Part shown: piece by piece, positions 1 through 6,274 of the stretch
How the letters are laid out: the number at the start of each line of letters is the position of its first letter
Position numbering within the stretch: position 1 is the stretch's first letter
Program-made: the position numbers and the translations under genes
The notes under the pieces: model-generated
The model's input: only the letters and a program-made list of their open reading frames with translations
Told to the model about the DNA's origin: nothing
The model's database searches: none
Source of the DNA: CAZEFK01 sp964511405
Lineage (GTDB): Bacteria; Pseudomonadota; Alphaproteobacteria; Elsterales; Elsteraceae
Direction: 5' to 3'
NCBI GenBank assembly: GCA_964511405.1
Contig: CAZEFK010000268.1
Location: forward strand, 1-8,639
Length of the DNA: 8,639 nt

Positions 1-1
1 C

Positions 2-157
2 ATCCACGCCCCGGACGGCTCGCTGCTGGAGAAGGCCGGCGCGGTGCGCGACGGCGGCTCCTACGAGGACCGCATGGGCAATGTCGCCTGCTGGAACGCG
101 GTCATGGACGAGAACGACTACATGGTCCGCAAGTGGAACGAGTTCATCGCGGCGTAG
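2..157 (+). CDS. Partial ABC transporter substrate-binding protein, C-terminal end
   Basis: The window opens inside a reading frame whose last 51 codons are visible, ending in TAG at 155-157. The tail contains GNVACWNAVMDEN and closes with KWNEFIAA. A tryptophan-rich C-terminal helix of this kind is common in periplasmic binding proteins of the polyamine/opine (PotD-like) class. The assignment rests mainly on context: two PotB/PotC-type permeases follow on the same strand. As a binding protein it would capture the solute in the periplasm and deliver it to those permeases. The start and most of the protein lie outside the window, so neither the ligand nor a signal peptide can be judged. The gap to the next gene is 186 bases and is largely filled by a repeat element, which is unusually long for such an operon. 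Family assignment is moderately sure. Confidence 0.65.
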   Translation: MHAPDGSLLEKAGAVRDGGSYEDRMGNVACWNAVMDENDYMVRKWNEFIAA

Positions 158-188
158 GCGCCTGAACCGAACGTCGCCCTCTGCCGGC

Positions 189-333
189 TTAGAGCGGGAT
201 GTGCTGGAAGCGTCGGTGATTCACCCCCTCCACCCAGCCTCCTCCCCTTGTGGGAGGAGGTCGGGTGGAGGGGTGCCAGCACACCGGTCCGAGGCTTTCT
301 CCAGCGGGTCAACCTGATCTCATCCTGCTCTAA
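189..333. repeat. 145-bp MITE-like or REP-like element with inverted ends
   Basis: The element is bounded by 13-base inverted repeats. TTAGAGCGGGATG lies at 189-201, and the reverse complement of 321-333 is TTAGAGCAGGATG, giving one mismatch. Its interior carries a long palindrome (222-275). Read on the minus strand, the interior encodes residues such as PLHPTSSHKGRRLGGG, a meaningless peptide that I recall from spurious ORFs in many alphaproteobacterial genomes, which suggests a dispersed family. There is no transposase and no clear target-site duplication: flanks are ccggc on the left and tgcgt on the right. It lies between the binding-protein gene and the first permease gene, and its right end is ten bases before the permease start codon. 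The inverted structure is certain. Mobility and copy number are inferred. Confidence 0.65.
222..275. repeat. Long palindromic hairpin inside the 145-bp element
   Basis: Pairing was checked base by base. The inner stem joins 238-246 to 252-260 (9 pairs) around the five-base loop 247-251. After one G-T wobble and one mismatch, 225-235 pairs with 263-273 (11 pairs). A bulged C at 224 then precedes two more pairs (222-223 with 274-275). As RNA this GC-rich hairpin is very stable and could weaken transcription read-through or protect the upstream mRNA 3' end, as REP-type hairpins do between binding-protein and permease genes. No U-tract follows it, so it is not a classical intrinsic terminator. 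Confidence 0.7.
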
Positions 334-343
334 TGCGTGACCC

Positions 344-1279
344 ATGACCCTGTCGGACTCTGCGATCCCCCACGCCGCGGCCCTGACCGCGGCAGCGCCG
401 CGCCGCCTTTCGGATCGCGCCACGGCCTGGCTGCAGGCCTTGCCGATGGCGGCGGTGTTCGCCGCCTTCTTCCTGCTGCCGCTGCTGTTCGTCGTGGTCG
501 TGAGCTTCTGGGACTACAACGAGTTCGAGATGCTGCCAGTGTTCTCGGGCCGCGGCTACACCGACAGCTTCGAGGGCTGCCTGGCCGACCTGCCGGCGCT
601 GTGCACGATCCTCAGGACCTACCTCAAGACCGTCGAGCTGTGCCTCCTGGTCTGGGCGCTCACGCTCGCGATCGGGTTTGCCATCGCCTATTTCCTGGCC
701 TTCCACATCCGCTCGAAGACCTGGCAGGTCACGCTGTCGCTGCTCTGCACCATCCCGTTCTGGACCTCGAACGTGATCCGCATGATCGCCTGGATCCCGC
801 TGCTCGGACGCAACGGCCTGGTCAACCAGGCGCTGCAGGCGCTGGGGCTGACGGCGCAGCCGGTGGACTGGCTGCTCTATTCCGAGTTCTCGGTGGTGCT
901 GGCGCTGGTCCACCTGTTCACCTTCTTCATGGTCGTGCCGATCTTCAACTCGATGATCCGCATCGACCGCCAGTTGGTCGAGGCGGCCTACGACGCCGGC
1001 GCCAGCGGCTGGCAGACCCTGGTCAATGTCGTCATCCCGCTGTGCAAGCCGGGCATCGTGATCGGCTCGATCTTCGTGATCACGATCGTGATGGGCGACT
1101 TCATCACGGTCGGCGTCATGGGCGGCCAGCAGATCGCCTCGGCCGGCAAGATCATCCAGACCCGGCTCGACGCCCTGCAGTTCCCGGCGGCCGCGGCCAA
1201 CGCCGTGATCCTGCTGGGGGTCACGCTGATGATCATCGCCGCCCTGTCGCGGCTGGTCGACCTGCGCAAGGAGCTCTAG
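344..1279 (+). CDS. ABC transporter permease, PotB-like (polyamine/opine family)
   Basis: This is a 311-residue inner-membrane permease, a usual length for PotB-type proteins. Hydrophobic segments lie roughly at residues 33-54, 97-120, 128-151, 178-203, 234-256 and 279-300, giving six spans. The cytoplasmic EAA loop that docks on the ATPase is at residues 213-232 (EAAYDAGASGWQ followed by VVIPL). Two cysteines in the first periplasmic loop (Cys79, Cys87) are close enough for a disulfide, but this is not shown. The ATG at 344 has no clear Shine-Dalgarno sequence, because the repeat element ends only ten bases upstream. The next in-frame ATG (446) would cut into the first membrane span, so 344 is preferred. 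It should pair with the following permease to form the channel. The solute is unknown: the family imports spermidine, putrescine, opines and related cations. Confidence 0.9.
   Translation: MTLSDSAIPHAAALTAAAPRRLSDRATAWLQALPMAAVFAAFFLLPLLFVVVVSFWDYNEFEMLPVFSGRGYTDSFEGCLADLPALCTILRTYLKTVELCLLVWALTLAIGFAIAYFLAFHIRSKTWQVTLSLLCTIPFWTSNVIRMIAWIPLLGRNGLVNQALQALGLTAQPVDWLLYSEFSVVLALVHLFTFFMVVPIFNSMIRIDRQLVEAAYDAGASGWQTLVNVVIPLCKPGIVIGSIFVITIVMGDFITVGVMGGQQIASAGKIIQTRLDALQFPAAAANAVILLGVTLMIIAALSRLVDLRKEL
1268..1273 (+). promoter_or_regulatory. Shine-Dalgarno site of the second permease
   Basis: AAGGAG lies ten bases before the ATG at 1284 and inside the last codons of the first permease gene. It supports the chosen start and suggests coupled translation, so that both channel halves are made in similar amounts. 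Confidence 0.7.
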
Positions 1280-1283
1280 TCCC

Positions 1284-2174
1284 ATGCGGCAAGGCCGGCC
1301 CCTGATCTTCTATGTCCTGGCCGCCGTCTTCGGGCTGTACCTGCTGTTCCTGTACGGCCCGATGATCGCGATCGTGGTCCTGTCGTTCCAGGGGCCCGAG
1401 GGCGGCCTGACGTTCCCGATGAACGGCCTGTCGCTGTTCTGGTTCGAGAAGCTGTTCGCCGGCGGCGGCATCGTCGACATCGGCGCGGCGTTCCGGCGCT
1501 CGCTGGCGCTGGGCACCGTGGTCATGCTGCTGACCGTCGTCCTGTCGGTCGCGGCCGGCCTGGCCTTCCGCCGGCGCTTCCCGGGGGCGACGCTGCTGTT
1601 CTACACGGCGATCGCCAGCCTGATCGTGCCCTCGATCATCACCTCGCTGGGCATCGCGCTGGAGTTCAGGCTGCTGGACGACCTGGTCAAGGCCTGGGGG
1701 CCGGACTGGCTGGCCGCCGACCACACCACCTGGATGGGCCTGTTCACGTCGGGCCTGGGCGCGCACCTGACCTGGACCCTGCCCTTCGGCCTGTTGATCA
1801 TGTTCGCCATCTTCAACCGCTTCGACCCGCGCTACGAGGAAGCCGCGCGCGACCTTGGCGCCACGCCCTGGCAGACCTTCCGCCACGTCGTGCTGCCCAT
1901 CATCTTGCCGTCGGTGATCGGCGTCGGGCTGTTCGGGTTCACGCTCTCCTGGGACGAGCTGGCGCGGTCCAGCCAGGCGATCGGCGAGGTCAACACCCTG
2001 CCCTTGGAACTGCAGGGCTTGACCGCGACGGTCACACGGCCCGACATCTACGCCCTGGGCACGGTCACGACCGCCGTCTCGTTCGCGGTGATCGGCGTCG
2101 CGCTGACCGGGATCCGGATGGTCCAGCGGCGGATCGCGCGCGCCGGCTCCGATGCCGGCCAAGGGCTGGTGTGA
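1284..2174 (+). CDS. ABC transporter permease, PotC-like (polyamine/opine family)
   Basis: This 296-residue protein is the second channel half. Its N-terminus (YVLAAVFGLYLLFLYGPM, about residues 10-27) is the first membrane span and has the YGP motif typical of PotC-type permeases. Further hydrophobic segments follow at about 70-95, 105-125, 150-175, 205-225 and 255-280. The EAA coupling loop begins at Glu186 (EAARDLGATPWQTF, then VVLPIILPS). It starts four bases after the first permease stops, behind a good ribosome-binding site, and the racemase gene follows after a single base. Together with the partial binding protein it forms an importer lacking only an ATPase within the window. Family assignment is firm and substrate is not assignable. 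Confidence 0.9.
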   Translation: MRQGRPLIFYVLAAVFGLYLLFLYGPMIAIVVLSFQGPEGGLTFPMNGLSLFWFEKLFAGGGIVDIGAAFRRSLALGTVVMLLTVVLSVAAGLAFRRRFPGATLLFYTAIASLIVPSIITSLGIALEFRLLDDLVKAWGPDWLAADHTTWMGLFTSGLGAHLTWTLPFGLLIMFAIFNRFDPRYEEAARDLGATPWQTFRHVVLPIILPSVIGVGLFGFTLSWDELARSSQAIGEVNTLPLELQGLTATVTRPDIYALGTVTTAVSFAVIGVALTGIRMVQRRIARAGSDAGQGLV

Positions 2175-2175
2175 C

Positions 2176-2913
2176 ATGCGCATCCACGTTGCCAATCCCA
2201 ACACCACGCGGTCGATGACCGACAAGATCGCGGCTGCGGCGCGCGCCGCGGCCGGATCAGGCACGACCGTGCTGGCGACCCAGCCCGAATTCGGGCCGGT
2301 CTCGATCGAGGGCTACTACGACCAAGCCTATGCCGTTCCCGGACTGCTCCAGCGCATCCGCGAGGCCGAGCGCGACGGCACCGATGCCCATGTCATCGCC
2401 TGCTTCGACGACACCGGCCTCGATGCCGCCCGCCAGGCCGTGGCGGCGCCGGTGATCGGCATCGGCGAGGCGGCGTTCCATGCCGCGAGCCTGGTCGCGG
2501 GCCGATTCTCGGTGATCACCACCCTGGCGCTGTCGATCCCGGCGATCGAGCACAACCTGGTCCGCTACGGCCTGGCCGCGCGCTGTGCCCGCGTCCGCGC
2601 CGCCGAGGTGCCGGTGCTGGCGCTCGAGGACCCGGCGTCCGACGCCCGCATCCGGATCGGGGCCGAGATCGCCGCCGCCCTCGCCGAGGAGCGCGCCGAA
2701 GCGATCGTGCTGGGCTGCGCCGGCATGGCCGACTTGGCCGCGGCCTTGGCCCAGGCCCATGGCGTGCCGGTGATCGACGGCGTGGCCGCCGCCGTCGCCC
2801 TGGCGGAGGCGCTGGTCCGGCTCGGGCTCAGGACTTCCAAGCGCGGCGGCTACGCGCCGCCGCCACCCAAGCCTTACACCGGCCCCTTCGCCGGTTTCGC
2901 CGTCTCCGTCTGA
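2176..2913 (+). CDS. Hydantoin/allantoin racemase family protein (Asp/Glu racemase superfamily)
   Basis: This is a 245-residue cofactor-independent racemase, close to the roughly 240-250 of hydantoin racemases. It begins MRIHVANPNTT, the family's typical first strand and substrate loop. Two cysteines sit in the expected places: Cys76 in ACFDDTG and Cys181 in LGCAGM. They correspond in number and motif to the acid/base pair reported for rhizobial hydantoin racemases. The enzyme should interconvert D and L forms of a 5-substituted hydantoin or of allantoin. The ATG at 2176 is preferred because it gives the conserved N-terminus and has AAGGG ten bases upstream. A start at 2152 would overlap the permease and add eight atypical residues. 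The gene follows the permease by one base, implying that the imported compound, or a product of it, is chiral. Its 3' end overlaps the opposing methyltransferase gene by 40 bases. Confidence 0.85.
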   Translation: MRIHVANPNTTRSMTDKIAAAARAAAGSGTTVLATQPEFGPVSIEGYYDQAYAVPGLLQRIREAERDGTDAHVIACFDDTGLDAARQAVAAPVIGIGEAAFHAASLVAGRFSVITTLALSIPAIEHNLVRYGLAARCARVRAAEVPVLALEDPASDARIRIGAEIAAALAEERAEAIVLGCAGMADLAAALAQAHGVPVIDGVAAAVALAEALVRLGLRTSKRGGYAPPPPKPYTGPFAGFAVSV

Positions 2914-3572
2914 GCACCGCGCCGGCGCCCCCACAAGGCGTGGAGGCTCAGCCACTCGAGCGGGCCGCCGTCGATCTCGTCGAAGCCGGCCTCGGCCAGC
3001 GGCCCCCGCAGGTCGTGCAAGTTGAAGGCCCGGTGCAGGCCGTGCCGGGCCGAAGAATGTTTGCGGTCGGCGGGATCGCCGGCGTAGTCGACCAACAGCA
3101 CACGGCCCCCGCACCGCAGCACCCGCGCCGCCTCGGCCAGGGCCGCGCGGCGGCGCTGTGGCGGCACCATGTGCAGGGCCAGCGTGATCGCGACGACATC
3201 GAACCGCCGGTCCTCGAAGGGCAGGTCGGCGGCATCGGCCTTGCGGAACAGGATATCGGCGCCGGAGCGGTCCGCCTTGCGGCGGGCAGCGGCGAGCATC
3301 CGGTCGGACAGGTCGACGCCGACGACCGAGCCGCCCGGCTGCACCCGGCGCCAGGCCGCGATCGCCTGAGTCCCGGTGCCGCAGCCGACGTCGAGGACAT
3401 GCCGGCCGGGCGCGAGCCCGGCGCGATCGAGCACATCCCGGCGAAAGGCCCGCTCGCGCGCGCGGGTCATCAGGAAGATCAGAAGGTCGTAGAGGCGGGG
3501 AAAATCGATCTGCCGATTGCCCTCCGGGCCTGACGCCGGTTTCGGGACATGCCGAACCGCCAGCTTGTGCAT
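2874..3572 (-). CDS. Class I SAM-dependent methyltransferase (UbiE/COQ5-like)
   Basis: This 232-residue protein has a Rossmann-type methyltransferase fold. Motif I (VLDVGCGTG) is at residues 59-67, the acidic residue binding the SAM ribose is Asp87 in GVDLS, and ADAADLPF followed by RFDVV (about 112-127) is the usual adenine-contact and motif-II region. ALHMVPP and a later VLRCGGRVLLVDY strand are typical of the Methyltransf_11/UbiE group. The ATG at 3572 is chosen because AAGGTGG (3578-3584) lies five bases upstream. An in-frame ATG at 3605 would add eleven residues but has a poorer site. The methyl acceptor cannot be told: menaquinone/ubiquinone, small metabolites and arsenite are all possible in this broad group, although no cysteine cluster suggests arsenite. 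It is divergent from the TetR gene and probably controlled by it. Its 3' end overlaps the racemase gene tail to tail. Confidence 0.82.
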   Translation of the reverse strand: MHKLAVRHVPKPASGPEGNRQIDFPRLYDLLIFLMTRARERAFRRDVLDRAGLAPGRHVLDVGCGTGTQAIAAWRRVQPGGSVVGVDLSDRMLAAARRKADRSGADILFRKADAADLPFEDRRFDVVAITLALHMVPPQRRRAALAEAARVLRCGGRVLLVDYAGDPADRKHSSARHGLHRAFNLHDLRGPLAEAGFDEIDGGPLEWLSLHALWGRRRGAQTETAKPAKGPV

Positions 3573-3604
3573 GGCAACCACCTTGGTCCTCGACAAAACA
3601 GTCA

Positions 3605-3635
3605 TCCGATAGTGAACATCCTGTTCGGAATCGGA
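3605..3635. promoter_or_regulatory. Interrupted palindrome, candidate TetR operator
   Basis: Layout is TCCGAT-N3-GAACA-N3-TGTTC-N3-ATCGGA, an exact dyad of four blocks centred on base 3620. It sits 32 bases upstream of the methyltransferase start, in the gap between two divergent genes, one of which encodes a TetR-type regulator. TetR dimers usually bind such dyads and repress both the neighbour and themselves. Symmetry is seen directly; binding is inferred. Confidence 0.5.
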
Positions 3636-3639
3636 CCAC

Positions 3640-3689
3640 GGACGACCCTTGCCGAGCGTCCGCTACCGGACTCTCGGCGCCGTTCGTCC
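3640..3689. repeat. 50-bp concentric inverted repeat (long hairpin) upstream of the TetR gene
   Basis: The repeat is centred between bases 3664 and 3665. Paired blocks are 3640-3645 with 3684-3689 (GGACGA/TCGTCC), 3651-3656 with 3673-3678 (GCCGAG/CTCGGC), and 3658-3662 with 3667-3671 (GTCCG/CGGAC), around the loop CTAC. Mismatches lie only at 3646, 3648, 3649, 3657 and their partners, plus one G-T wobble at 3650/3679. It ends 21 bases before the TetR start and ten before its GAGG ribosome-binding site (3700-3703). It could be a second protein-binding dyad or a leader RNA hairpin limiting TetR synthesis. No U-tract follows. Confidence 0.6.
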
Positions 3690-3710
3690 TGAAACAGTCG
3701 AGGCCACGCC

Positions 3711-4310
3711 ATGACGGGTGCCATGGATCGCCGGTCGGCACGGACGCGCCGGTCGCTGCATCAAGCGCTGATGACGCTGATCCTGCGCAAGGGCTACGAA
3801 GACATCACGGTGCAGGACATCCTCGACGAGGCCGACGTCGGGCGCTCCACGTTCTATGCCCATTACACCGGCAAGGACGATCTGCTGCGCCGCGGCTTCG
3901 ACAGGCTCCAGGCGGAAATGGCCGGCCTCCGGACGGCCCGGCCCGGCGCGGCGCCACCGGGTGCGGAGCCCCTGGCGTTCAGCCTTGCCTTGTTCGAGCA
4001 TGTTGCCGGCTACGCCACGATCTATCGGGCGCTGGTCGGCAGCCGGGGCGGGCTGCTGGCAACCCAGGAGCTCCGCCGCATCCTGGCGGACCTGGTGAAG
4101 GCGGACCTGCCCGGCGTTCCCGACGATCGCAAGATCGCCCAGGATCTCCGCCTGAGCTTTGTCGTCGACGCGTTCCTGACCGTGCTGACCTGGTGGCTGG
4201 AGCGGCACCCCGGGCTGGCCCCCGGCGACGTCGATCGGGCGTTCCGCGCCCTGGTGCTCGACGGTCTGCGGCCGGCGGCCGGGATCCTTACGGCTCCGGA
4301 ATCACGCTGA
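3711..4310 (+). CDS. TetR/AcrR-family transcriptional regulator
   Basis: This 199-residue protein has a typical TetR N-terminal DNA-binding domain. The helix-turn-helix spans about residues 15-60, with KGYEDITVQDIL followed by ADVGRSTFYAHY (about 41-52) as the turn and recognition helix, then KDDLL. The C-terminal half is helical and variable, with a hydrophobic stretch LSFVVDAFLTVLTWWL that would help dimerise or line the ligand pocket. The start at 3711 has GAGG seven bases upstream; an ATG at 3723 is possible. It probably represses the divergent methyltransferase gene and itself through the dyad at 3605-3635. Whether it also controls the amidase operon is unclear: that operon runs toward it and overlaps its last 23 bases, but its promoter lies beyond the right edge. 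The inducer is unknown. Confidence 0.88.
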   Translation: MTGAMDRRSARTRRSLHQALMTLILRKGYEDITVQDILDEADVGRSTFYAHYTGKDDLLRRGFDRLQAEMAGLRTARPGAAPPGAEPLAFSLALFEHVAGYATIYRALVGSRGGLLATQELRRILADLVKADLPGVPDDRKIAQDLRLSFVVDAFLTVLTWWLERHPGLAPGDVDRAFRALVLDGLRPAAGILTAPESR

Positions 4311-4686
4311 CATGCGCGGCGACGACCCGCCACCCCTCGGGCGTGCGCATCCAGGTCTGCATCTGGCGCCCGAGCCGGCCCGGGACGCTGTCGCGCCGGA
4401 ACAGCGTCGAGGCCGTCGCGAAGTCGCGGCCATAGGTGGTGATCACGGTCGCTTCCAGGGTCCGCGCCAGCCCGGCCGGCGAGCGGGCAGCGCGGAACCC
4501 GGCGATGGCGTCGTGGCCATAGAGATTCTCGCCGCCGCCATAGCGGATGGTGCGCTCGGAGCGCCAGAACAGCCGGTCCAGGGTCGCGACGTCGTTGGCG
4601 ACCAGCGCCGCCTCGTACTCGGCGAAGGCCGCCTGCATCTCGGCCAGGGCGTCGGGATGGTTGATCTCCAGGTCCGTCTCCGTCAT
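4288..4686 (-). CDS. atzH: AtzH-like protein (SnoaL/NTF2-like fold, formerly DUF3225)
   Basis: This 132-residue protein matches the AtzH-like family in length and in motifs I recognise. Examples are FAEYEAALVANDVATLD with LFW near the N-terminus, ERTIRYGGGENLYGHDAI, ITTYGRDFATASTLF, and GRQMQTWMRTPEGWRVVAAH near the end. The final W-x-V-x-A-H-V strand is typical of NTF2/SnoaL-like cone folds. The atz counterpart acts beside AtzE in cyanuric acid catabolism and has been connected with processing the AtzE product 1,3-dicarboxyurea; I recall that role without certainty. Its ATG overlaps the amidase stop by four bases, and GGTGG lies a few bases upstream, so it is translated with the amidase. It is the last gene of the minus-strand operon and its 3' end runs 23 bases into the opposing TetR gene. 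Family is fairly sure and substrate is not. Confidence 0.8.
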   Translation of the reverse strand: MTETDLEINHPDALAEMQAAFAEYEAALVANDVATLDRLFWRSERTIRYGGGENLYGHDAIAGFRAARSPAGLARTLEATVITTYGRDFATASTLFRRDSVPGRLGRQMQTWMRTPEGWRVVAAHVSVIPEP

Positions 4687-6086
4687 CGAGCGGCCACCGG
4701 TGCCGCCGCAACCCCCAGGGCTTCCAGGGCCGCCGCCGTGCGCAGCGCCAGGTCCTCGCGCCACGGCGCCGCCGCCAGCTGCACGCCGACCGGCAGCCGC
4801 TCGCCGGGCAGCCACACCGGCACGACCACAACCGGCAAGCCGATGAACGACAGCGGCTGGGTGAAGATGCCCAGGTTCGGCCGCAGCGGCGCCGGCACGT
4901 CGTCGACCGTCAGCACGCGGGTGCCCGAGAGCGGTGCGGCGCAGGGCGTGGCCGGCGCGATCAGGACATCGACCCGTTCGAACAGCTGCCGGGCCTGGCC
5001 GCCGAACCAGCGGCGCAGGCGCTGGGCGCGGTCGACCCAGGCTGCCGGGATCATGGCGCCGGCAAGGAAGCGGTCCCGCGTGTCGGGGTCGAAGTCCTGG
5101 GGCCGCGCCCGGATCCGCTCCAGGTGCAAGGCCGCGCCCTCGGCGGCGGTGATGATGTAGGCGGCCGCACGCGCCCGTGCGGCCTCCGGCAGGATCACGG
5201 TGGGCGGCGCGCCCAGGGCCTGGGCGACATGGGCCACGGCGGCGGCCACCTGGGGGTCGCCATTGCCGGCGAAATGGCCGCCGAGCACGCCGAAGCGCAG
5301 GCCACCAATCCCTTGCCCCAGCGCCGCGCACGCCGCCACCGCTGGCCGGTCGGCCAGATGCGGGTCGTCCGGATCGGGCCCCTGCATCAGGTCGAAGGCC
5401 AGCGCCAGGTCCGCGGCGCTGCGGGCCAGCGGCCCCAGATGGTCGAGGGATGCCACGAACGGGAAGGTGCCGGCGCGCGACAGCCGGCCATAGGTCGGCT
5501 TCAGCCCGAACAGCCCGCAGAACGATGCCGGCACGCGGATCGAGCCGTTGGTGTCGGAGCCGAGCGCCAGCGGCACGAAGCCCGCGGCCACGGCCGTGCC
5601 GGAGCCGCCCGACGACCCGCCGGACATGCGGCCTGCGTCGTGCGGATTGCGGCTGGGACCGTCATGGACGTTCTCGCCGGTGAAGTCGTAGGCGTATTCG
5701 CCCATGTTGAGGGCGCCCAGGAGCACGCAGCCGGCCTCGGTGAGCCGCCGCAGCAGGGCGGCGTCGCGCCCGGCGGGCGGCCGTTCGCGGTTGATCCGCG
5801 ATCCGGCCCGGGTCGGCAGGCCGGCAATGTCGAACAGGTTCTTGGCCGCGACCGGCACACCGGCGAGCGGCGGCAGCGCCCGGCCGGCGGCCCGCGCCGC
5901 ATCGATGGCCGCCGCCTCGGCGCGCGCCCGCTGGGCAGTCACATCGGTGAAGGCGCCAAGGCCGGGATCCAGCCGGGCGATCCGCGCCAAGGCGGCCTCG
6001 GTGACCGCCAGCGCCGACACCGCGCCGGAGGCCACCGCCGCGGCGATCGCCGTCGCCGGGCGCAGCAGAACGGCGTCGGGGGTCAT
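4683..6086 (-). CDS. atzE: AtzE-like amidase (GatA family, amidase signature)
   Basis: This 467-residue amidase-signature enzyme hydrolyses a C-N amide bond in the cytoplasm. The Ser-cisSer-Lys triad is complete: Lys82 in PVAAKNLFD, cis-Ser158 in GGSSGGS, and nucleophile Ser182 in GSDTNGSIR, 24 residues apart as in GatA. The Asn in DTNGS where GatA has Gly (DTGGS), the stretch YDFTGENVHDGPSRNPHD, and length near the 457 of AtzE all point to AtzE rather than GatA or allophanate hydrolase. AtzE converts 1-carboxybiuret to 1,3-dicarboxyurea and needs AtzG. The AtzG-like gene directly precedes this one with an ATGA overlap, and an AtzH-like gene follows with another. The ATG at 6086 is set by that overlap; a longer open frame to 6380 lies inside the upstream genes and is rejected. 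The natural substrate may differ from that of the atz pathway. Confidence 0.88.
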   Translation of the reverse strand: MTPDAVLLRPATAIAAAVASGAVSALAVTEAALARIARLDPGLGAFTDVTAQRARAEAAAIDAARAAGRALPPLAGVPVAAKNLFDIAGLPTRAGSRINRERPPAGRDAALLRRLTEAGCVLLGALNMGEYAYDFTGENVHDGPSRNPHDAGRMSGGSSGGSGTAVAAGFVPLALGSDTNGSIRVPASFCGLFGLKPTYGRLSRAGTFPFVASLDHLGPLARSAADLALAFDLMQGPDPDDPHLADRPAVAACAALGQGIGGLRFGVLGGHFAGNGDPQVAAAVAHVAQALGAPPTVILPEAARARAAAYIITAAEGAALHLERIRARPQDFDPDTRDRFLAGAMIPAAWVDRAQRLRRWFGGQARQLFERVDVLIAPATPCAAPLSGTRVLTVDDVPAPLRPNLGIFTQPLSFIGLPVVVVPVWLPGERLPVGVQLAAAPWREDLALRTAAALEALGVAAAPVAAR

Positions 6087-6274
6087 CGCTCGGGCTCGTA
6101 GACCGGCGCCGGTTCGGACTCGGCCGCCGGCTCGAAGGTCAGCACCAGCTCGGCGGCGCGGGCGATCGCCGCCAGGTGCTCGACCACCGCGGGCCGCCAG
6201 GCCGGGTCGATCGCCAGGCCCAGGCTCGCCGCCATGGCGTCGGCGTGGGCGGCGGCGTCGAACGGCCGCGTCAT
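6083..6274 (-). CDS. atzG: AtzG-like small subunit (DUF4089, GatC-like partner of AtzE)
   Basis: This 63-residue protein is near the 68 of AtzG. It shows the family's layout: a helical N-terminal half with GLAIDPAWRPAVVEHL, then AAELVLTFEPAAESEPAPVY. The closing E-P-A-P-V-[FY] motif is the clearest mark. In Pseudomonas sp. ADP, AtzG binds AtzE much as GatC binds GatA and is needed for stable, active enzyme; in other genomes it was missed because of its size. Here it sits immediately before the amidase gene and overlaps it by four bases (ATGA), with the same overlap to the cysteine hydrolase before it. That arrangement suits the production of equal amounts of the two subunits. No membrane segment or signal peptide is present. 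Confidence 0.85.
   Translation of the reverse strand: MTRPFDAAAHADAMAASLGLAIDPAWRPAVVEHLAAIARAAELVLTFEPAAESEPAPVYEPER

Noticed and set aside
222..275. Classical rho-independent terminator for the binding-protein gene
   Set aside because: The hairpin is strong but no run of T follows it on either strand, and it is the core of a larger repeat with its own inverted ends.
118..423. Open frame of 101 codons on the minus strand across the repeat element
   Set aside because: It crosses the palindromic repeat and the start of the permease gene. Its peptide is low-complexity and is of the kind produced by such repeats.
320..1285. Long open frames opposite and in the third frame of the first permease
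   Set aside because: High GC leaves few stops in alternative frames. The peptides are Arg/Asp/Gln- or Arg/Pro-rich without domain features, whereas 344-1279 encodes a clear six-span permease.
2152..2175. Upstream in-frame ATG for the racemase
   Set aside because: It would add MPAKGWCD, absent from the family, and overlap the permease. The ATG at 2176 gives the conserved MRIHVANPNTT and has a good ribosome-binding site.
3573..3605. Longer start for the methyltransferase (ATG at 3605)
   Set aside because: It has a weaker and more distant ribosome-binding site, and it would place the candidate operator over the start codon. AAGGTGG five bases before the ATG at 3572 is more convincing.
4312..5160. 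282-codon plus-strand open frame opposite the AtzH- and AtzE-like genes
   Set aside because: Arg/Ala/Gly-rich shadow frame without recognisable motifs. The minus strand here has intact catalytic residues in two known families.
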